Shown here: piece after piece, positions 8,918 to 17,784 of the stretch
Numbering within the stretch: position 1 is the first letter of the stretch
How the letters are laid out: each line of letters begins with the position of its first letter
NCBI RefSeq assembly: GCF_001013475.1
Contig: NZ_JZEF01000006.1
Coordinates: forward strand, 186,001-250,000
Origin: Xanthomonas arboricola pv. juglandis
GTDB lineage: Bacteria; Pseudomonadota; Gammaproteobacteria; Xanthomonadales; Xanthomonadaceae
Length of the DNA: 64,000 bases
Reading direction: 5' to 3'
The notes under the pieces: generated by a model
Seen by the model: only the letters and a program-made list of their open reading frames with translations
Told to the model about the DNA's origin: nothing
The model's database searches: none
Position numbers and translations under genes: made by a program

Positions 8918-10345
8918 TCACAGCTTGTAGGCTTGCTTGGGCAGGCGATACGCCAGATCGATCGCAACCTCGGCCGCCTCGTCCTCGTCCAGCCTGTGCT
9001 CGGCGACAAGCTTGGCGAGAAAGGCGCTGTCCACGCGCCGCGCCACATCGTGCCGCGCCGGAATCGACAGGAAGGCGCGGGTATCGTCGTTGAAACCCAC
9101 GGTGTTGTAGAAGCCGGCGCTGGCCAGGGTCTGCTCGCGGAAGCGCCACATGCCTTCCGGCGCGTCATGAAACCACCATGCCGGCCCCAGCAGCAGCGAC
9201 GGGTAATGCCCGGCCAGTGGCGCCAGCTCGCGGCTGTAGCTGGTTTCGTCCAGGGTAAACACGATCAGGCGCAGGCGCGGGTCGTTGCCGAACCGGTCCA
9301 GCAAGGGTTTGAGCGCTTGCACGTAGTCGGTGCGCATCGGAATATCGGCGCCCTTGTCGCGCCCGAAGGTCTGGAACAACTGCCGGTTGTGATTGCGGAA
9401 GCAGCCCGGGTGCAGCTGCATCACCAGGCCGTCGTCCAGGCTCATCGCCGCCATCTCGGTCAGCACCTGCGCGCGGAATAGCTCGGCCTGTGCGGGCGTC
9501 GCTGCGCCACGCACCACGGTGTCGAACAAGCGCTGTGCCTCATCCGGCGACAGATCGGCGGTGGCCGCACTGGGGTGGCCGTGGTCGGTCGAGGTTGCGC
9601 CATGCGCGGCAAAGAACGCGCGGCGCTGCCGATGCGCACGCAGATAGCCCTGCCAGGTCAGCACATCCTCGCCGGTGAGCGTGCCGAACTGCTGCAGCGC
9701 ACCGGCAAACTGCTCGTGTTCGGGGTCGACCACCGGGTCTGGCCGGTATGCGGTGAGCACGCGCCCCTTCCAACCGCTGTCGCGAATGCTGGCGTGATGT
9801 TGCAGCGTATCCAGCGGCGATTCGGTGGTGGCAATCACCTCGATATTGAAACGCTCGAACAACGCACGCGGGCGAAATGCCGGCGTCTGCAAGGCTGCGG
9901 TGATGTGGTCGTAGTAATGATCGGCAGTGCCTGCATCCAGCCGGACACGCAGATCGAACACGTCGTGGAACACGTGATTGAGCCACAACGCAGATGGCGT
10001 GCCGCGCAACAACGTGTAGTGCTCGGCGAACACACGCCACGCCGCGCGTGGATCTACCGCTGCACGCGATCCATCCGCACGCGGGATGCCCAAGGCATCC
10101 AACGCGATGCCCTGGCTGTAGAGCATGCGGAACACATAGTGGTCCGGCACCAGCAACAACTCGGTGGCGTTGGCGAACGGCGCATTGGTGGCGAACCACG
10201 CCGGGTCGGTATGGCCGTGCGGGCTAATGATCGGCAGCGCGGCGATCTGCGCATACAGGCGGCGCGCAATCGCACGCGTGCCGGGTTCGGCGGGCAACAG
10301 GCGGTCGGCGTGCAGGGTCAGTGGTGTGGGCGTGGGCGTGGGCAT
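8918..10345 (-). CDS. uxaC: Glucuronate (uronate) isomerase
   Basis: The product has 475 residues, the usual length for UxaC. Family motifs include the metal-binding ISPHGHTDP near residue 40, NHVFHDVFDL, the ATTESPLD strand, VLTAYRPDPVVDPE, MQLHPGCFRNHN, and RFREQTLASAGFYNTVGFNDDTRAF near the C-terminus. The enzyme converts glucuronate to fructuronate (and galacturonate to tagaturonate) in the cytoplasm. It sits between the GH10 and GH2 genes, 41 bases after the xylanase stop. This fits the need to metabolise glucuronate released from the (methyl)glucuronic acid side chains of plant xylan. No cytoplasmic xylose genes are in this window. Confidence 0.95.
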   Translation of the reverse strand: MPTPTPTPLTLHADRLLPAEPGTRAIARRLYAQIAALPIISPHGHTDPAWFATNAPFANATELLLVPDHYVFRMLYSQGIALDALGIPRADGSRAAVDPRAAWRVFAEHYTLLRGTPSALWLNHVFHDVFDLRVRLDAGTADHYYDHITAALQTPAFRPRALFERFNIEVIATTESPLDTLQHHASIRDSGWKGRVLTAYRPDPVVDPEHEQFAGALQQFGTLTGEDVLTWQGYLRAHRQRRAFFAAHGATSTDHGHPSAATADLSPDEAQRLFDTVVRGAATPAQAELFRAQVLTEMAAMSLDDGLVMQLHPGCFRNHNRQLFQTFGRDKGADIPMRTDYVQALKPLLDRFGNDPRLRLIVFTLDETSYSRELAPLAGHYPSLLLGPAWWFHDAPEGMWRFREQTLASAGFYNTVGFNDDTRAFLSIPARHDVARRVDSAFLAKLVAEHRLDEDEAAEVAIDLAYRLPKQAYKL

Positions 10346-10386
10346 AAGTCAGTCAACAAACAAGCGAAAGGTGAGTGGCACAACGC

Positions 10387-11376
10387 TCACGGCGTGGCGT
10401 TGCGATGTGCGGCCACGTAACTACGCAGCCAGGTCAGCGCCGGCCGTTCGCTGCCATCGGTGCGAATCAGATAGGCCGCCTCCTTGTCGCGCCACTGCCC
10501 TGGGCGAAAGCCCCACAGCGTGATGCCACGCACACCGGGATGCTCCCAGAACACCGGGAACACGCGTTGGTAGTCGGCCAGTTGCTGCGCATCGCTTGGC
10601 CCGTCCAGATCGAACTCGGTGATGTAGATCGGCAGGCCAGTTGCAGCCAACGCATCGAGATTGGCGCGATGCACCGACATCGCCACATTCGGAGTGGTTT
10701 CGAAGGCGTGCTCCTGGATGCCGATGGCATCGACCAGCTGCTCGCGCTGCAGCAACTGCACGATCTGCAGATATTTCTGTGTGGCCTGCGGGTTGTTGGT
10801 GATGCTGTAGTCGTTGATCATCAGCCGCGCACGCGGAAAGTGCTGGCGGGCGAGCCGAAACGATTGCAGCACCCACTCCCAACCGCTGGCGCCGTTGCCA
10901 CCCAGCGCCTGCAGGTAATTGCCGCCGCCGGTGTCGTTTTTGCTGGGCGGGTCGTTGAGTGGTTCGTTGACCACTTCCAGCAGATCGATCTCCGGATAGC
11001 GCTGCGCCACTGCGGCAAACCACTGCTCGATCTCGCGGCGTTGCTCGGCCGGCGGCAAGGTCTTGATCCACTCCGGCTGCTGATTGCCCCATACCATCAC
11101 ATGCATCTGGAACGGCATGCCGTTGGCCTTGGCAAACTTGTAGGCGGTATCCAGGCCGCTCCAGTCCATCTGGTCGCGCACCGCTTCCACGCTGCCCCAC
11201 TTGCCGCTGTTTTCGGGTGTGAGCTTGTTCCAGTACTGGGTGAATCCTGCCGCTTGCTGCGGGCTGTAGGCGCTGCCCAGGAACTTGGGCGCGCCGGAAG
11301 CCAGCGGTGCGGCCTGCGCAAGCGTTGCGACGTTCGCTGCCAACAACAACCCCACTGCCAGTGTGCGTAATTGCAT
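10387..11376 (-). CDS. Endo-1,4-beta-xylanase, GH10 (first copy)
   Basis: The product has 329 residues. The ATG at 11376 is chosen because AGGGG precedes it and it gives a clean signal peptide (MQLRTLAVGLLLAANVATLA, cut near AQA). GH10 motifs are present: FQMHVMVWGNQQPEW, LEVVNEPLND with the acid/base glutamate, MINDYSI, and ITEFDLDG with the nucleophile glutamate, then LWGF near the end. It should be a secreted or periplasmic endo-xylanase. It begins 10 bases after the transporter stop and so belongs to the leftward operon. It resembles the protein named Xyn10A in Xanthomonas. It differs clearly from the second GH10 copy, so the two are not a recent duplication. Confidence 0.92.
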   Translation of the reverse strand: MQLRTLAVGLLLAANVATLAQAAPLASGAPKFLGSAYSPQQAAGFTQYWNKLTPENSGKWGSVEAVRDQMDWSGLDTAYKFAKANGMPFQMHVMVWGNQQPEWIKTLPPAEQRREIEQWFAAVAQRYPEIDLLEVVNEPLNDPPSKNDTGGGNYLQALGGNGASGWEWVLQSFRLARQHFPRARLMINDYSITNNPQATQKYLQIVQLLQREQLVDAIGIQEHAFETTPNVAMSVHRANLDALAATGLPIYITEFDLDGPSDAQQLADYQRVFPVFWEHPGVRGITLWGFRPGQWRDKEAAYLIRTDGSERPALTWLRSYVAAHRNATP

Positions 11377-11386
11377 GATGATCCCC

Positions 11387-12712
11387 TCAGGAAGATGCGT
11401 TGGCTGTCGGTGCGGCATCTGCCGGCAGCTGCGCCGGCGCCAAGCGTGGCACCAGCATGTGTACCACCGCCAGCGCCAGCAGATACGCCGAGCCTGCCAT
11501 CAGGAACACCGGCACATAACTGCCGGTGGCCTGCAGCAGGAACCCGATGAAGGTGGCGATCAGCATGCCACCGACCGCGCCGGCAAAGCCGCCGATGCCG
11601 ACCACGGTGGCGACCGCGTGGCGTGGAAACATGTCCGACGGCAGCGTGAACAGATTGGCCGACCACCCCTGGTGCGCAGCGGTGGCCAGGCCGATCAGGC
11701 CCACCGCCAGCCACAGGTTATCGGCGCGTGCGGCGAACACGATCGGCACCACCGAGATCGCGCAGATCAGCATTGCGCTCTTGCGCGCGCGGTTGACGCT
11801 CCAGCCGCGCGCGATGAAGCGCCCGGCGACCCAGCCGCCGGCAATGCTGCCGATATCGGCCAGCACGAAGATCACGATCAACGGCGCGCCCAGTTGCAAC
11901 AGACTCAATCCGTATTCGGCATGCAGGAACTTGGGCAGCCAGAACAGGAAGAACCACCAGATCGGGTCGGTGATGAACTTGCCCAGCACAAACGCCCAGG
12001 CCTGCCGATGCCGCAGCACCTGCAACCACGACAGCCGCCGTTGCACCGGCTCGTGCGCATCGCTGCGGATATGCGCCAGCTCTGCCGCCGACAGGCCGGG
12101 TTGCTGCTCGGGCGGGTGATAGCTGAGCCACCACACCAGCAGCCAGGTGGCGCTGAGCACGCCGGTGAACAGGAATGCCGCCTGCCAGCCCCAGGCGGTG
12201 GCAATCAGCGGCACCAGCAACGGCGCGACGATGGCACCGATGTTGGAGCCGGAATTGAAGATGCCGGTGGCCAATGCACGCTCGCGACGCGGGAACCACT
12301 CGGCCACCGTCTTCAGCGCAGCGGGGAAGTTGCCGGACTCGCCCAACCCGAGGAAGAAGCGCGCAATCGCAAAGCCCACCACGCTGGTGGCCAGCGCATG
12401 CCCCATCGCCGCCAGGCTCCAGATGCCGATCGCCAGCGCATAGCCGACGCGCGTGCCGAAGCGGTCGATCACCGCACCGCTGCACAACAGGCCCAGCGCG
12501 TAGGCGGCCTGGAACGCGGTGACGATATAGCCGTACTGGATTTCGTTCCAGCCGATCTGCGTCTGCAGAAACGGCGCCAGCACGCCCAGCACCTGGCGGT
12601 CGACATAGTTGATGGTGGTGGCGGCAAGCAGCAGTGCGCAGACGCGCCAACGCATGCGGCCCAGGCGCGCCAGCGTGCCGGCAGCGGCAGCCGCTTGCGG
12701 CAACTCGCTCAT
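11387..12712 (-). CDS. MFS hexuronate transporter (ExuT-like)
   Basis: The product has 441 residues with about 12 transmembrane segments. It is a major facilitator of the anion:cation symporter type: INYVDRQVLGVLAP in helix 1, the D-R-F-G loop (VIDRFGTRVGY), FFLGLGESGNFPAALKTVAEWFP, ALATGIFNSGSNIGAIVAPLL. This is the pattern of hexuronate transporters (ExuT) that import glucuronate or galacturonate through the inner membrane. As first gene of the leftward xylan operon it probably feeds glucuronate to UxaC. The ATG at 12712 is used; an in-frame ATG five codons upstream is also possible. A xyl-box lies about 170 bases upstream. Confidence 0.85.
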   Translation of the reverse strand: MSELPQAAAAAGTLARLGRMRWRVCALLLAATTINYVDRQVLGVLAPFLQTQIGWNEIQYGYIVTAFQAAYALGLLCSGAVIDRFGTRVGYALAIGIWSLAAMGHALATSVVGFAIARFFLGLGESGNFPAALKTVAEWFPRRERALATGIFNSGSNIGAIVAPLLVPLIATAWGWQAAFLFTGVLSATWLLVWWLSYHPPEQQPGLSAAELAHIRSDAHEPVQRRLSWLQVLRHRQAWAFVLGKFITDPIWWFFLFWLPKFLHAEYGLSLLQLGAPLIVIFVLADIGSIAGGWVAGRFIARGWSVNRARKSAMLICAISVVPIVFAARADNLWLAVGLIGLATAAHQGWSANLFTLPSDMFPRHAVATVVGIGGFAGAVGGMLIATFIGFLLQATGSYVPVFLMAGSAYLLALAVVHMLVPRLAPAQLPADAAPTANASS

Positions 12713-12880
12713 GTGCGCGGGCGCCATAGCGCTGCTGGACGCAGCCTGCGATGGGCAATCGCGCAACGGCCACAGCAATGCGCTGCCACGTGTCGCGTGT
12801 GGCCCGGCCTCTGGCTGCCGTGTTCTTCGGTTCGATTCATCGAGCACTGCACCTGCACGAAGGTGGCCTTGCGCCACGGG

Positions 12881-12894
12881 TGATAGCGCTACCA
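12881..12894 (-). promoter_or_regulatory. xyl-box operator (leftward operon)
   Basis: TGATAGCGCTACCA on the plus strand; read on the minus strand it is TGGTAGCGCTATCA, 13 of 14 bases identical to the Xanthomonas xyl-box (TGGTAGCGCTAACA as I recall it), the site bound by the LacI-family repressor XylR. It lies upstream of the leftward transporter gene. Confidence 0.75.
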
Positions 12895-13041
12895 TTACCA
12901 TGCTGCTGGGCAAAAACCATCGCGCAGTGCAGCACGCCAGTGCGCCATACGCGGCCAGCATCATTCCGATCAGCGCCACTGTCGCAGCCGCCGCGATGCC
13001 TTCCGTCGCCTATGCTGCCCTGCAGCGTGCTGTTCTGAATT

Positions 13042-13055
13042 TGGTAGCGCTAACA
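13042..13055 (+). promoter_or_regulatory. xyl-box operator (rightward receptor gene)
   Basis: TGGTAGCGCTAACA matches the recalled xyl-box exactly. It lies 124 bases upstream of the TonB-dependent receptor start. With the site at 12881-12894 it shows that both arms of the locus are probably under the same XylR control. No xylR gene is in the window. Confidence 0.82.
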
Positions 13056-13178
13056 TCGGCCACCGCTGATCGCCCGTCTCCCCCATCGCACCATCGCCGC
13101 GCCGCTGTTCGGCAGCGGCACTCCCTGCGCAGGGGCGATGCGTGGGACATCTGCTCACCTGTTAGGGAAGGGATTACG

Positions 13179-16118
13179 GTGAAGAACAGTTACGCACAAA
13201 CCGCGTTGTCCTGCGCGTTGGGGTCCATCCTGCTGGGCATGACCAGCACCGCCGCCTGGGCACAGTCCAGCGACGCCGACAGCGCTGCCCCTGCACAACC
13301 GCCCGCGGCCGCCGCTGCCAACGGCGATGCGGTGACCCAGCTCGACACCGTCACCGTCTCCGGCTACCGGCGCAGCATCCAGTTTTCCACCGATGCCAAG
13401 CGTGACTCGGTGGGCTTTGCCGACACCGTGTTTGCCGAGGACATCGGCAAGTTTCCGGACATGAACATCGCCGAGTCGCTCAACCGCATCCCCGGCGTGC
13501 AGCTCTCGCGCGACGTCAATGGCGAGGGCCTCAACATCGCCATCCGCGGCCTGGGCACCAGCTTCACCAAGACCACGCTCAACGGCGCCAGCATCGCCAC
13601 CGCCTCGATCGGCCTGAACGCGCAGAACCAGAACCGCGAAGTCGATCTGAACCTGTTTCCCACCGAGTTCTTCACCCAGCTCACGGTCAGCAAGACGCCC
13701 ACCGCCAGCATGCTCGAAGGTGGCGTCTCCGGCGTGGTGGACATGCGCAGCGCACGCCCGTTCGATCGCCCCGGCGTGCACTTCACCTATCAGGCACAAG
13801 CCGACTGGAACAGCACCAGCGAAAAGACCACCCCGCGCGGCGCCTTCATGGGTAGCTGGACCAACGAGGAAGGCACCTTCGGCGCATTGCTGGGCGTGGC
13901 CTCGGTGCGCGGCAAACTGGGCGTGCGCGGCTTCGAGAGCGTGGGCTGGACCAACCCAGGCCTGACCTACACCCAGTGCGGTCTCACCCCGCCTGCGGGC
14001 ACGCCGGCCACCAATCAACCGGCCGCCTGCAACGTCAATGGCGGCGGCAACTGGCGCATTCCCGATCGCGTGCCGGCCACCGCCGGCAGTGGCCTCACCA
14101 CCGGCGAGACCATCGATGCGGCGTGGTTGCTCGCACGCAACCCGGGCCTGAGCATCGACCAGATCAGCGACGCCTTGATTCCGCGCCTGGGCCGCAGCGT
14201 CTACATGAATGGCGACCGCGACCGCGATGCCTCGGTGATGTCGCTGGAATGGCGCCCCTCCGACAGCATGCATTTCTATCTGGACACGCTGTATTCCGAG
14301 GCCAAGCGCACCACCGAGCGGATCAGCATGAATCTGATCGGCCGCAACGGCAACATGATCCCGCTGGGCATGCAGCTGGATCAGAACAACGTGGTCACCA
14401 GCGCCACGTTTGCCAATGCGCAGTACTTTCTGGAAGCGCGCCCGTATCGCGAAGAGGTCAAGTTCTGGAGCGTCAACCCCGGCGCGGAACTGTTGTTCGG
14501 CGCCGAGCAGGACATCAAGCTCAATGTGCAGGCCAATGCCACGCGCAGCTGGCTGGATCGTGAGTCGCCCAGCATCCTGGTGACCTCGCCGTTCACCACC
14601 GTCGACTACCGCAACGAGGGCGGCGACCGCCCGTCGATCAGCAGCCCGCTCGATCTCAACGACCCCAATCTGGGCTGGGGCTGGAACGGCGGCCGGGTCA
14701 ATATCCAGAACGAAAAGCGCGTGACCGAAACACGTGGCGGCCGCGCCGACCTGCAGTTCGGCGAAGACAAGCGCAACATCAAGATCGGCGCCGCCTACGA
14801 CCAGGCCGAGCGCACCATTCGCGGCTTCGACAACAGCATCGCCTGGGAGCAGGTGGTCTGCCGCGGCGGTGGCGGCAACGTGTGTAACGGCGGCCCTGGC
14901 TCGGCGGTGCCGAATGCGGCCCTGGCCGGCTATCTGCGGCCCGGCCCGGACGGCTTTATCACCGCCGATTTCAACCGCTTCCTCGGCGACACCAATTACT
15001 ACGCGCTACGCGATTCCGCACCGGAAACCAACTCCGCCAACACCGGCGCCTCGGCCGGCGGCATCCGCGAAAAAAACTGGGGTTTCTACATCGAAACCAA
15101 TGCAGAAACCGAAGTGTGGAACCGCACGCTGCGCTTCAACGCCGGCGTGCGTTACGTGACCACCGACCAGACCATCACCGGCCCGGTCACCATCAACGGC
15201 ATCCGCCGCATCCAGGTGCTGGATTCGGACTACAAGGAAACCCTGCCCTCGTTCAACGCCGCCTGGGATGTGGCCGACAACGTGGTGCTGCGCCTGTCCA
15301 GCTCGCGCACGCTCACCCGGCCCGACCCCAGCGCGATGCTGCCCAACACCAACTTCAGCGACCCCTCCGCGCAAACCGCAACCCAGGGCAATCCCAACCT
15401 GGCGCCGTATCTGTCCACCAACGTGGACTTCGGCGGCGAGTGGTACACCGGCGGCGAGGGCTATGTGGGCCTGACGCTGTTCAACAAGCGCATCAGCGGC
15501 TTCACCGTCAACGGCGTGCGGCGCATTCCGTTCAACGACCTGGGCGTGCCGTACGAGAGCCTGCTGCCGATCCAGCAAGCCGGCCTGGACCAGCGCGGTG
15601 GCCCCAATGCCGCCACGGTGGACGTGCAGACCCAGGTCAACGCCGACGGCGTGCTCAACATCCGCGGCACCGAGGCCATCTGGGTGCAGCCGCTGGACAA
15701 GCTGGTCGACGGCATGGGCTTCAGCGTGAACTACACGCACGTTACCCAATCCTCGGAAGGCGAAGGCATTCCCGCAGTGGCGGTCGGTGTTGCGCCGAAC
15801 CTGTGGAACGGCACCGTGTACTGGGAAAAAGACGCCGCCTCGGTGCGCCTGTCCTACACCTGGAACGACGACATGGTGATCTCCGGCGCCAACCAGAACG
15901 GCATCCCGTATGCACGCCTCAACGCCGACGCGCGCGGCCAGCTGGATCTGTCGGCCAGCTACACGCTGGAATCGTTGCCGTCCAAGCCGCAGATCACCCT
16001 CAACGTCACCAACCTCACCGACGAACCCCTGCGCACCACCTACGCCTGGCCCAACGCCACCTACGATCTGTACGAGCCCGGGCGCACCGTCATGCTCGGC
16101 ATCCGCGGTACCTTCTAG
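13179..16118 (+). CDS. TonB-dependent receptor for xylan oligosaccharides
   Basis: The product has 979 residues. The start is GTG 13179 (VKNSYAQTALSCALGS), giving a signal peptide ending AAWAQ. A TonB-box-like strand (TVTVSGYRRSI) follows near residue 60, then the plug domain (DIGKFPDMNIAESLNRIPGVQL, IAIRGLGTSFTKTTLNG) and a long beta-barrel with a TonB-dependent-receptor C-terminus ending in phenylalanine (MLGIRGTF). It should bind and import xylan fragments across the outer membrane using TonB energy. It corresponds in position and neighbourhood to the receptor called XytB in the X. campestris xylan CUT system (from memory). It is controlled by the xyl-box at 13042. Confidence 0.9.
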   Translation: MKNSYAQTALSCALGSILLGMTSTAAWAQSSDADSAAPAQPPAAAAANGDAVTQLDTVTVSGYRRSIQFSTDAKRDSVGFADTVFAEDIGKFPDMNIAESLNRIPGVQLSRDVNGEGLNIAIRGLGTSFTKTTLNGASIATASIGLNAQNQNREVDLNLFPTEFFTQLTVSKTPTASMLEGGVSGVVDMRSARPFDRPGVHFTYQAQADWNSTSEKTTPRGAFMGSWTNEEGTFGALLGVASVRGKLGVRGFESVGWTNPGLTYTQCGLTPPAGTPATNQPAACNVNGGGNWRIPDRVPATAGSGLTTGETIDAAWLLARNPGLSIDQISDALIPRLGRSVYMNGDRDRDASVMSLEWRPSDSMHFYLDTLYSEAKRTTERISMNLIGRNGNMIPLGMQLDQNNVVTSATFANAQYFLEARPYREEVKFWSVNPGAELLFGAEQDIKLNVQANATRSWLDRESPSILVTSPFTTVDYRNEGGDRPSISSPLDLNDPNLGWGWNGGRVNIQNEKRVTETRGGRADLQFGEDKRNIKIGAAYDQAERTIRGFDNSIAWEQVVCRGGGGNVCNGGPGSAVPNAALAGYLRPGPDGFITADFNRFLGDTNYYALRDSAPETNSANTGASAGGIREKNWGFYIETNAETEVWNRTLRFNAGVRYVTTDQTITGPVTINGIRRIQVLDSDYKETLPSFNAAWDVADNVVLRLSSSRTLTRPDPSAMLPNTNFSDPSAQTATQGNPNLAPYLSTNVDFGGEWYTGGEGYVGLTLFNKRISGFTVNGVRRIPFNDLGVPYESLLPIQQAGLDQRGGPNAATVDVQTQVNADGVLNIRGTEAIWVQPLDKLVDGMGFSVNYTHVTQSSEGEGIPAVAVGVAPNLWNGTVYWEKDAASVRLSYTWNDDMVISGANQNGIPYARLNADARGQLDLSASYTLESLPSKPQITLNVTNLTDEPLRTTYAWPNATYDLYEPGRTVMLGIRGTF

Positions 16119-16149
16119 GAGTGGCTATCAACACTACTGCGCTACGTTT

Positions 16150-16163
16150 TGTTAGCTACTCCA
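16150..16163. promoter_or_regulatory. Degenerate xyl-box-like half site
   Basis: TGTTAGCTACTCCA keeps the TGTTAGC half of the inverted xyl-box and the terminal CCA, with 10 of 14 positions matching. It lies between the receptor and symporter genes. It may be a weak or decayed operator, or chance. Confidence 0.25.
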
Positions 16164-16178
16164 AGTGCTGTCTTCGCC

Positions 16179-16201
16179 GTCGCGATCATCCCCATCGCGA
16201 C
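16179..16201 (+). terminator. Intergenic hairpin after the receptor gene
   Basis: An 8-bp stem GTCGCGAT/ATCGCGAC with loop CATCCCC lies 60 bases after the receptor stop and 60 before the symporter ATG. It has no T run. It may lower expression of the downstream genes or stabilise receptor mRNA. Confidence 0.4.
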
Positions 16202-16261
16202 CGGCGAAACAGCACGCACCGCGGCGTTTTCCGCAGCACTCCTTGAGCCCCGCCCCACCTC

Positions 16262-17749
16262 ATGAACGATCGCTCACAGCAGCTCTCCTTGCACGAAAAG
16301 ATCGGCTACAGCCTGGGCGACCTGGCGGCCAATCTGATCTTCCAGACGCTGGTCACTTTTCTGGCCTTCTTCTACACCGATGTGTTTCGCATCCCGGCGA
16401 GTGTGGCAGCCACCCTGATCTTTGTGGTGGGCATGCTCGGCGCCTTCGTGTTCACCCCCATCATCGGCATCCTGGCCGACCGCACGCGCACGCGCTGGGG
16501 CAAGTTCCGGCCGTGGATCCTGTGGACGGCACTGCCGTTTGGCGCGCTATCGCTGGCCGCGTTCAACACGCCCGCACTCGGCGAGCAGGGCAAGATCGCA
16601 TACGCCTTCGCCACCTACACACTGCTGATGCTGGTGTATGTGGCCAACAACCTGCCGTATTCGGCATTGAGCGGCGTGCTCACCGGCAGCATGGAGCAGC
16701 GCAACAGTCTGTCGGCGTATCGCTTTCTGGCGGTGACGTTTGCACAGTTCATCATCCAGGTGTTGCTGCTGCCGCTGGTGCTGATCCTGGGCAATGGCGA
16801 CAAGGCGCAGGGCTTTCGCAACACGATGGCCTTGTTCGCCGCCGTCGGCACGCTGTGCTTTCTGATCACCTTTTTTACCACCCGCGAGCGCGTGCTGCCG
16901 ATCAGCGAACAGCGCACCAGCGTGCGCCAGGACCTCGCCGACCTGGTGCGCAACAAACCCTGGCTGGTGATGCTGGCGCTGACCATCCTGGTCTTCATCA
17001 ATCTCGCCATGAAGGGCGGGATGTATATCTACTACTTCAAGTACTACCTCGATGCGAACGCATTGACGCTGTTTCTGGATCACGCAGGCTTCAATCGCTT
17101 TATCGGCGGCATCAACAGTGTGTTGACCGGTGCCGGCATGAGCGCACTGCAGTGGCCGCAGGATGCGCCGACATCCGCATTTAGCGTGTTCAGTGCCGGC
17201 GGCATCCTGGCGATGATCGTGGGCATCGGTTTTTCAAAGCGCTTGGCAGACCGCTACGGCAAGCGCAACGTGTTCGGTGGCGCGCTGCTGATTTCTACCG
17301 TGTTTCTGCTGGCGTTCTACGTGTACCCGCCGGAGGCGATCGGCTGGGTGTTCGCCTCCTACGTGCTGCACGGCTTCTTCTACGGCATCACCATCCCGCT
17401 GCTGTGGGCGATGATCGCCGACGTGGCCGACTACTCCGAGTGGAAGAACCACCGCCGCGCCACCGCGATCATTTTCTCGGCAATGTTGTGCGGGCTGAAG
17501 ATCGGCCTGAGCGTCGGCGGCGCACTGGTCGCCGGCATCCTGGCGTTCTATGGCTACAACGCCGCACTGCCGCAACAGAGCGGCGCGGTCACCGACGGCA
17601 TCCGCCTGGCCATCAGCGTGTACGCCTCCATCCCGTTCCTGCTCGGCACCGCGTTGCTGGTGGTGTACGAGATCGACAAGGCACTGGAAACCCGCATCGA
17701 ACACGAGCTGGGCGCACGCCGACAGACCGCAACGCTCGCTACTCACTGA
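16262..17749 (+). CDS. GPH-family sugar:cation symporter (xylo-oligosaccharide)
   Basis: The product has 495 residues with about 12 membrane segments, of the glycoside-pentoside-hexuronide (MFS_2) type. The N-terminus KIGYSLGDLAANLIFQTLVTFLA is the typical GPH helix 1, followed by ILADRTRTRWGKFRPWILW, the conserved D-R-T...G-K-F/Y-R-P-W motif, and MIADVADYSEWKNHRRATAI in the second half. It should move xylo-oligosaccharides or xylosides through the inner membrane with H+ or Na+. It sits between the TonB receptor and the GH43 gene, which would degrade the imported sugars in the cytoplasm. Confidence 0.9.
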   Translation: MNDRSQQLSLHEKIGYSLGDLAANLIFQTLVTFLAFFYTDVFRIPASVAATLIFVVGMLGAFVFTPIIGILADRTRTRWGKFRPWILWTALPFGALSLAAFNTPALGEQGKIAYAFATYTLLMLVYVANNLPYSALSGVLTGSMEQRNSLSAYRFLAVTFAQFIIQVLLLPLVLILGNGDKAQGFRNTMALFAAVGTLCFLITFFTTRERVLPISEQRTSVRQDLADLVRNKPWLVMLALTILVFINLAMKGGMYIYYFKYYLDANALTLFLDHAGFNRFIGGINSVLTGAGMSALQWPQDAPTSAFSVFSAGGILAMIVGIGFSKRLADRYGKRNVFGGALLISTVFLLAFYVYPPEAIGWVFASYVLHGFFYGITIPLLWAMIADVADYSEWKNHRRATAIIFSAMLCGLKIGLSVGGALVAGILAFYGYNAALPQQSGAVTDGIRLAISVYASIPFLLGTALLVVYEIDKALETRIEHELGARRQTATLATH

Positions 17750-17784
17750 CGCCCTCCCCCTCCACTTCATGCACAGGTACGCGC

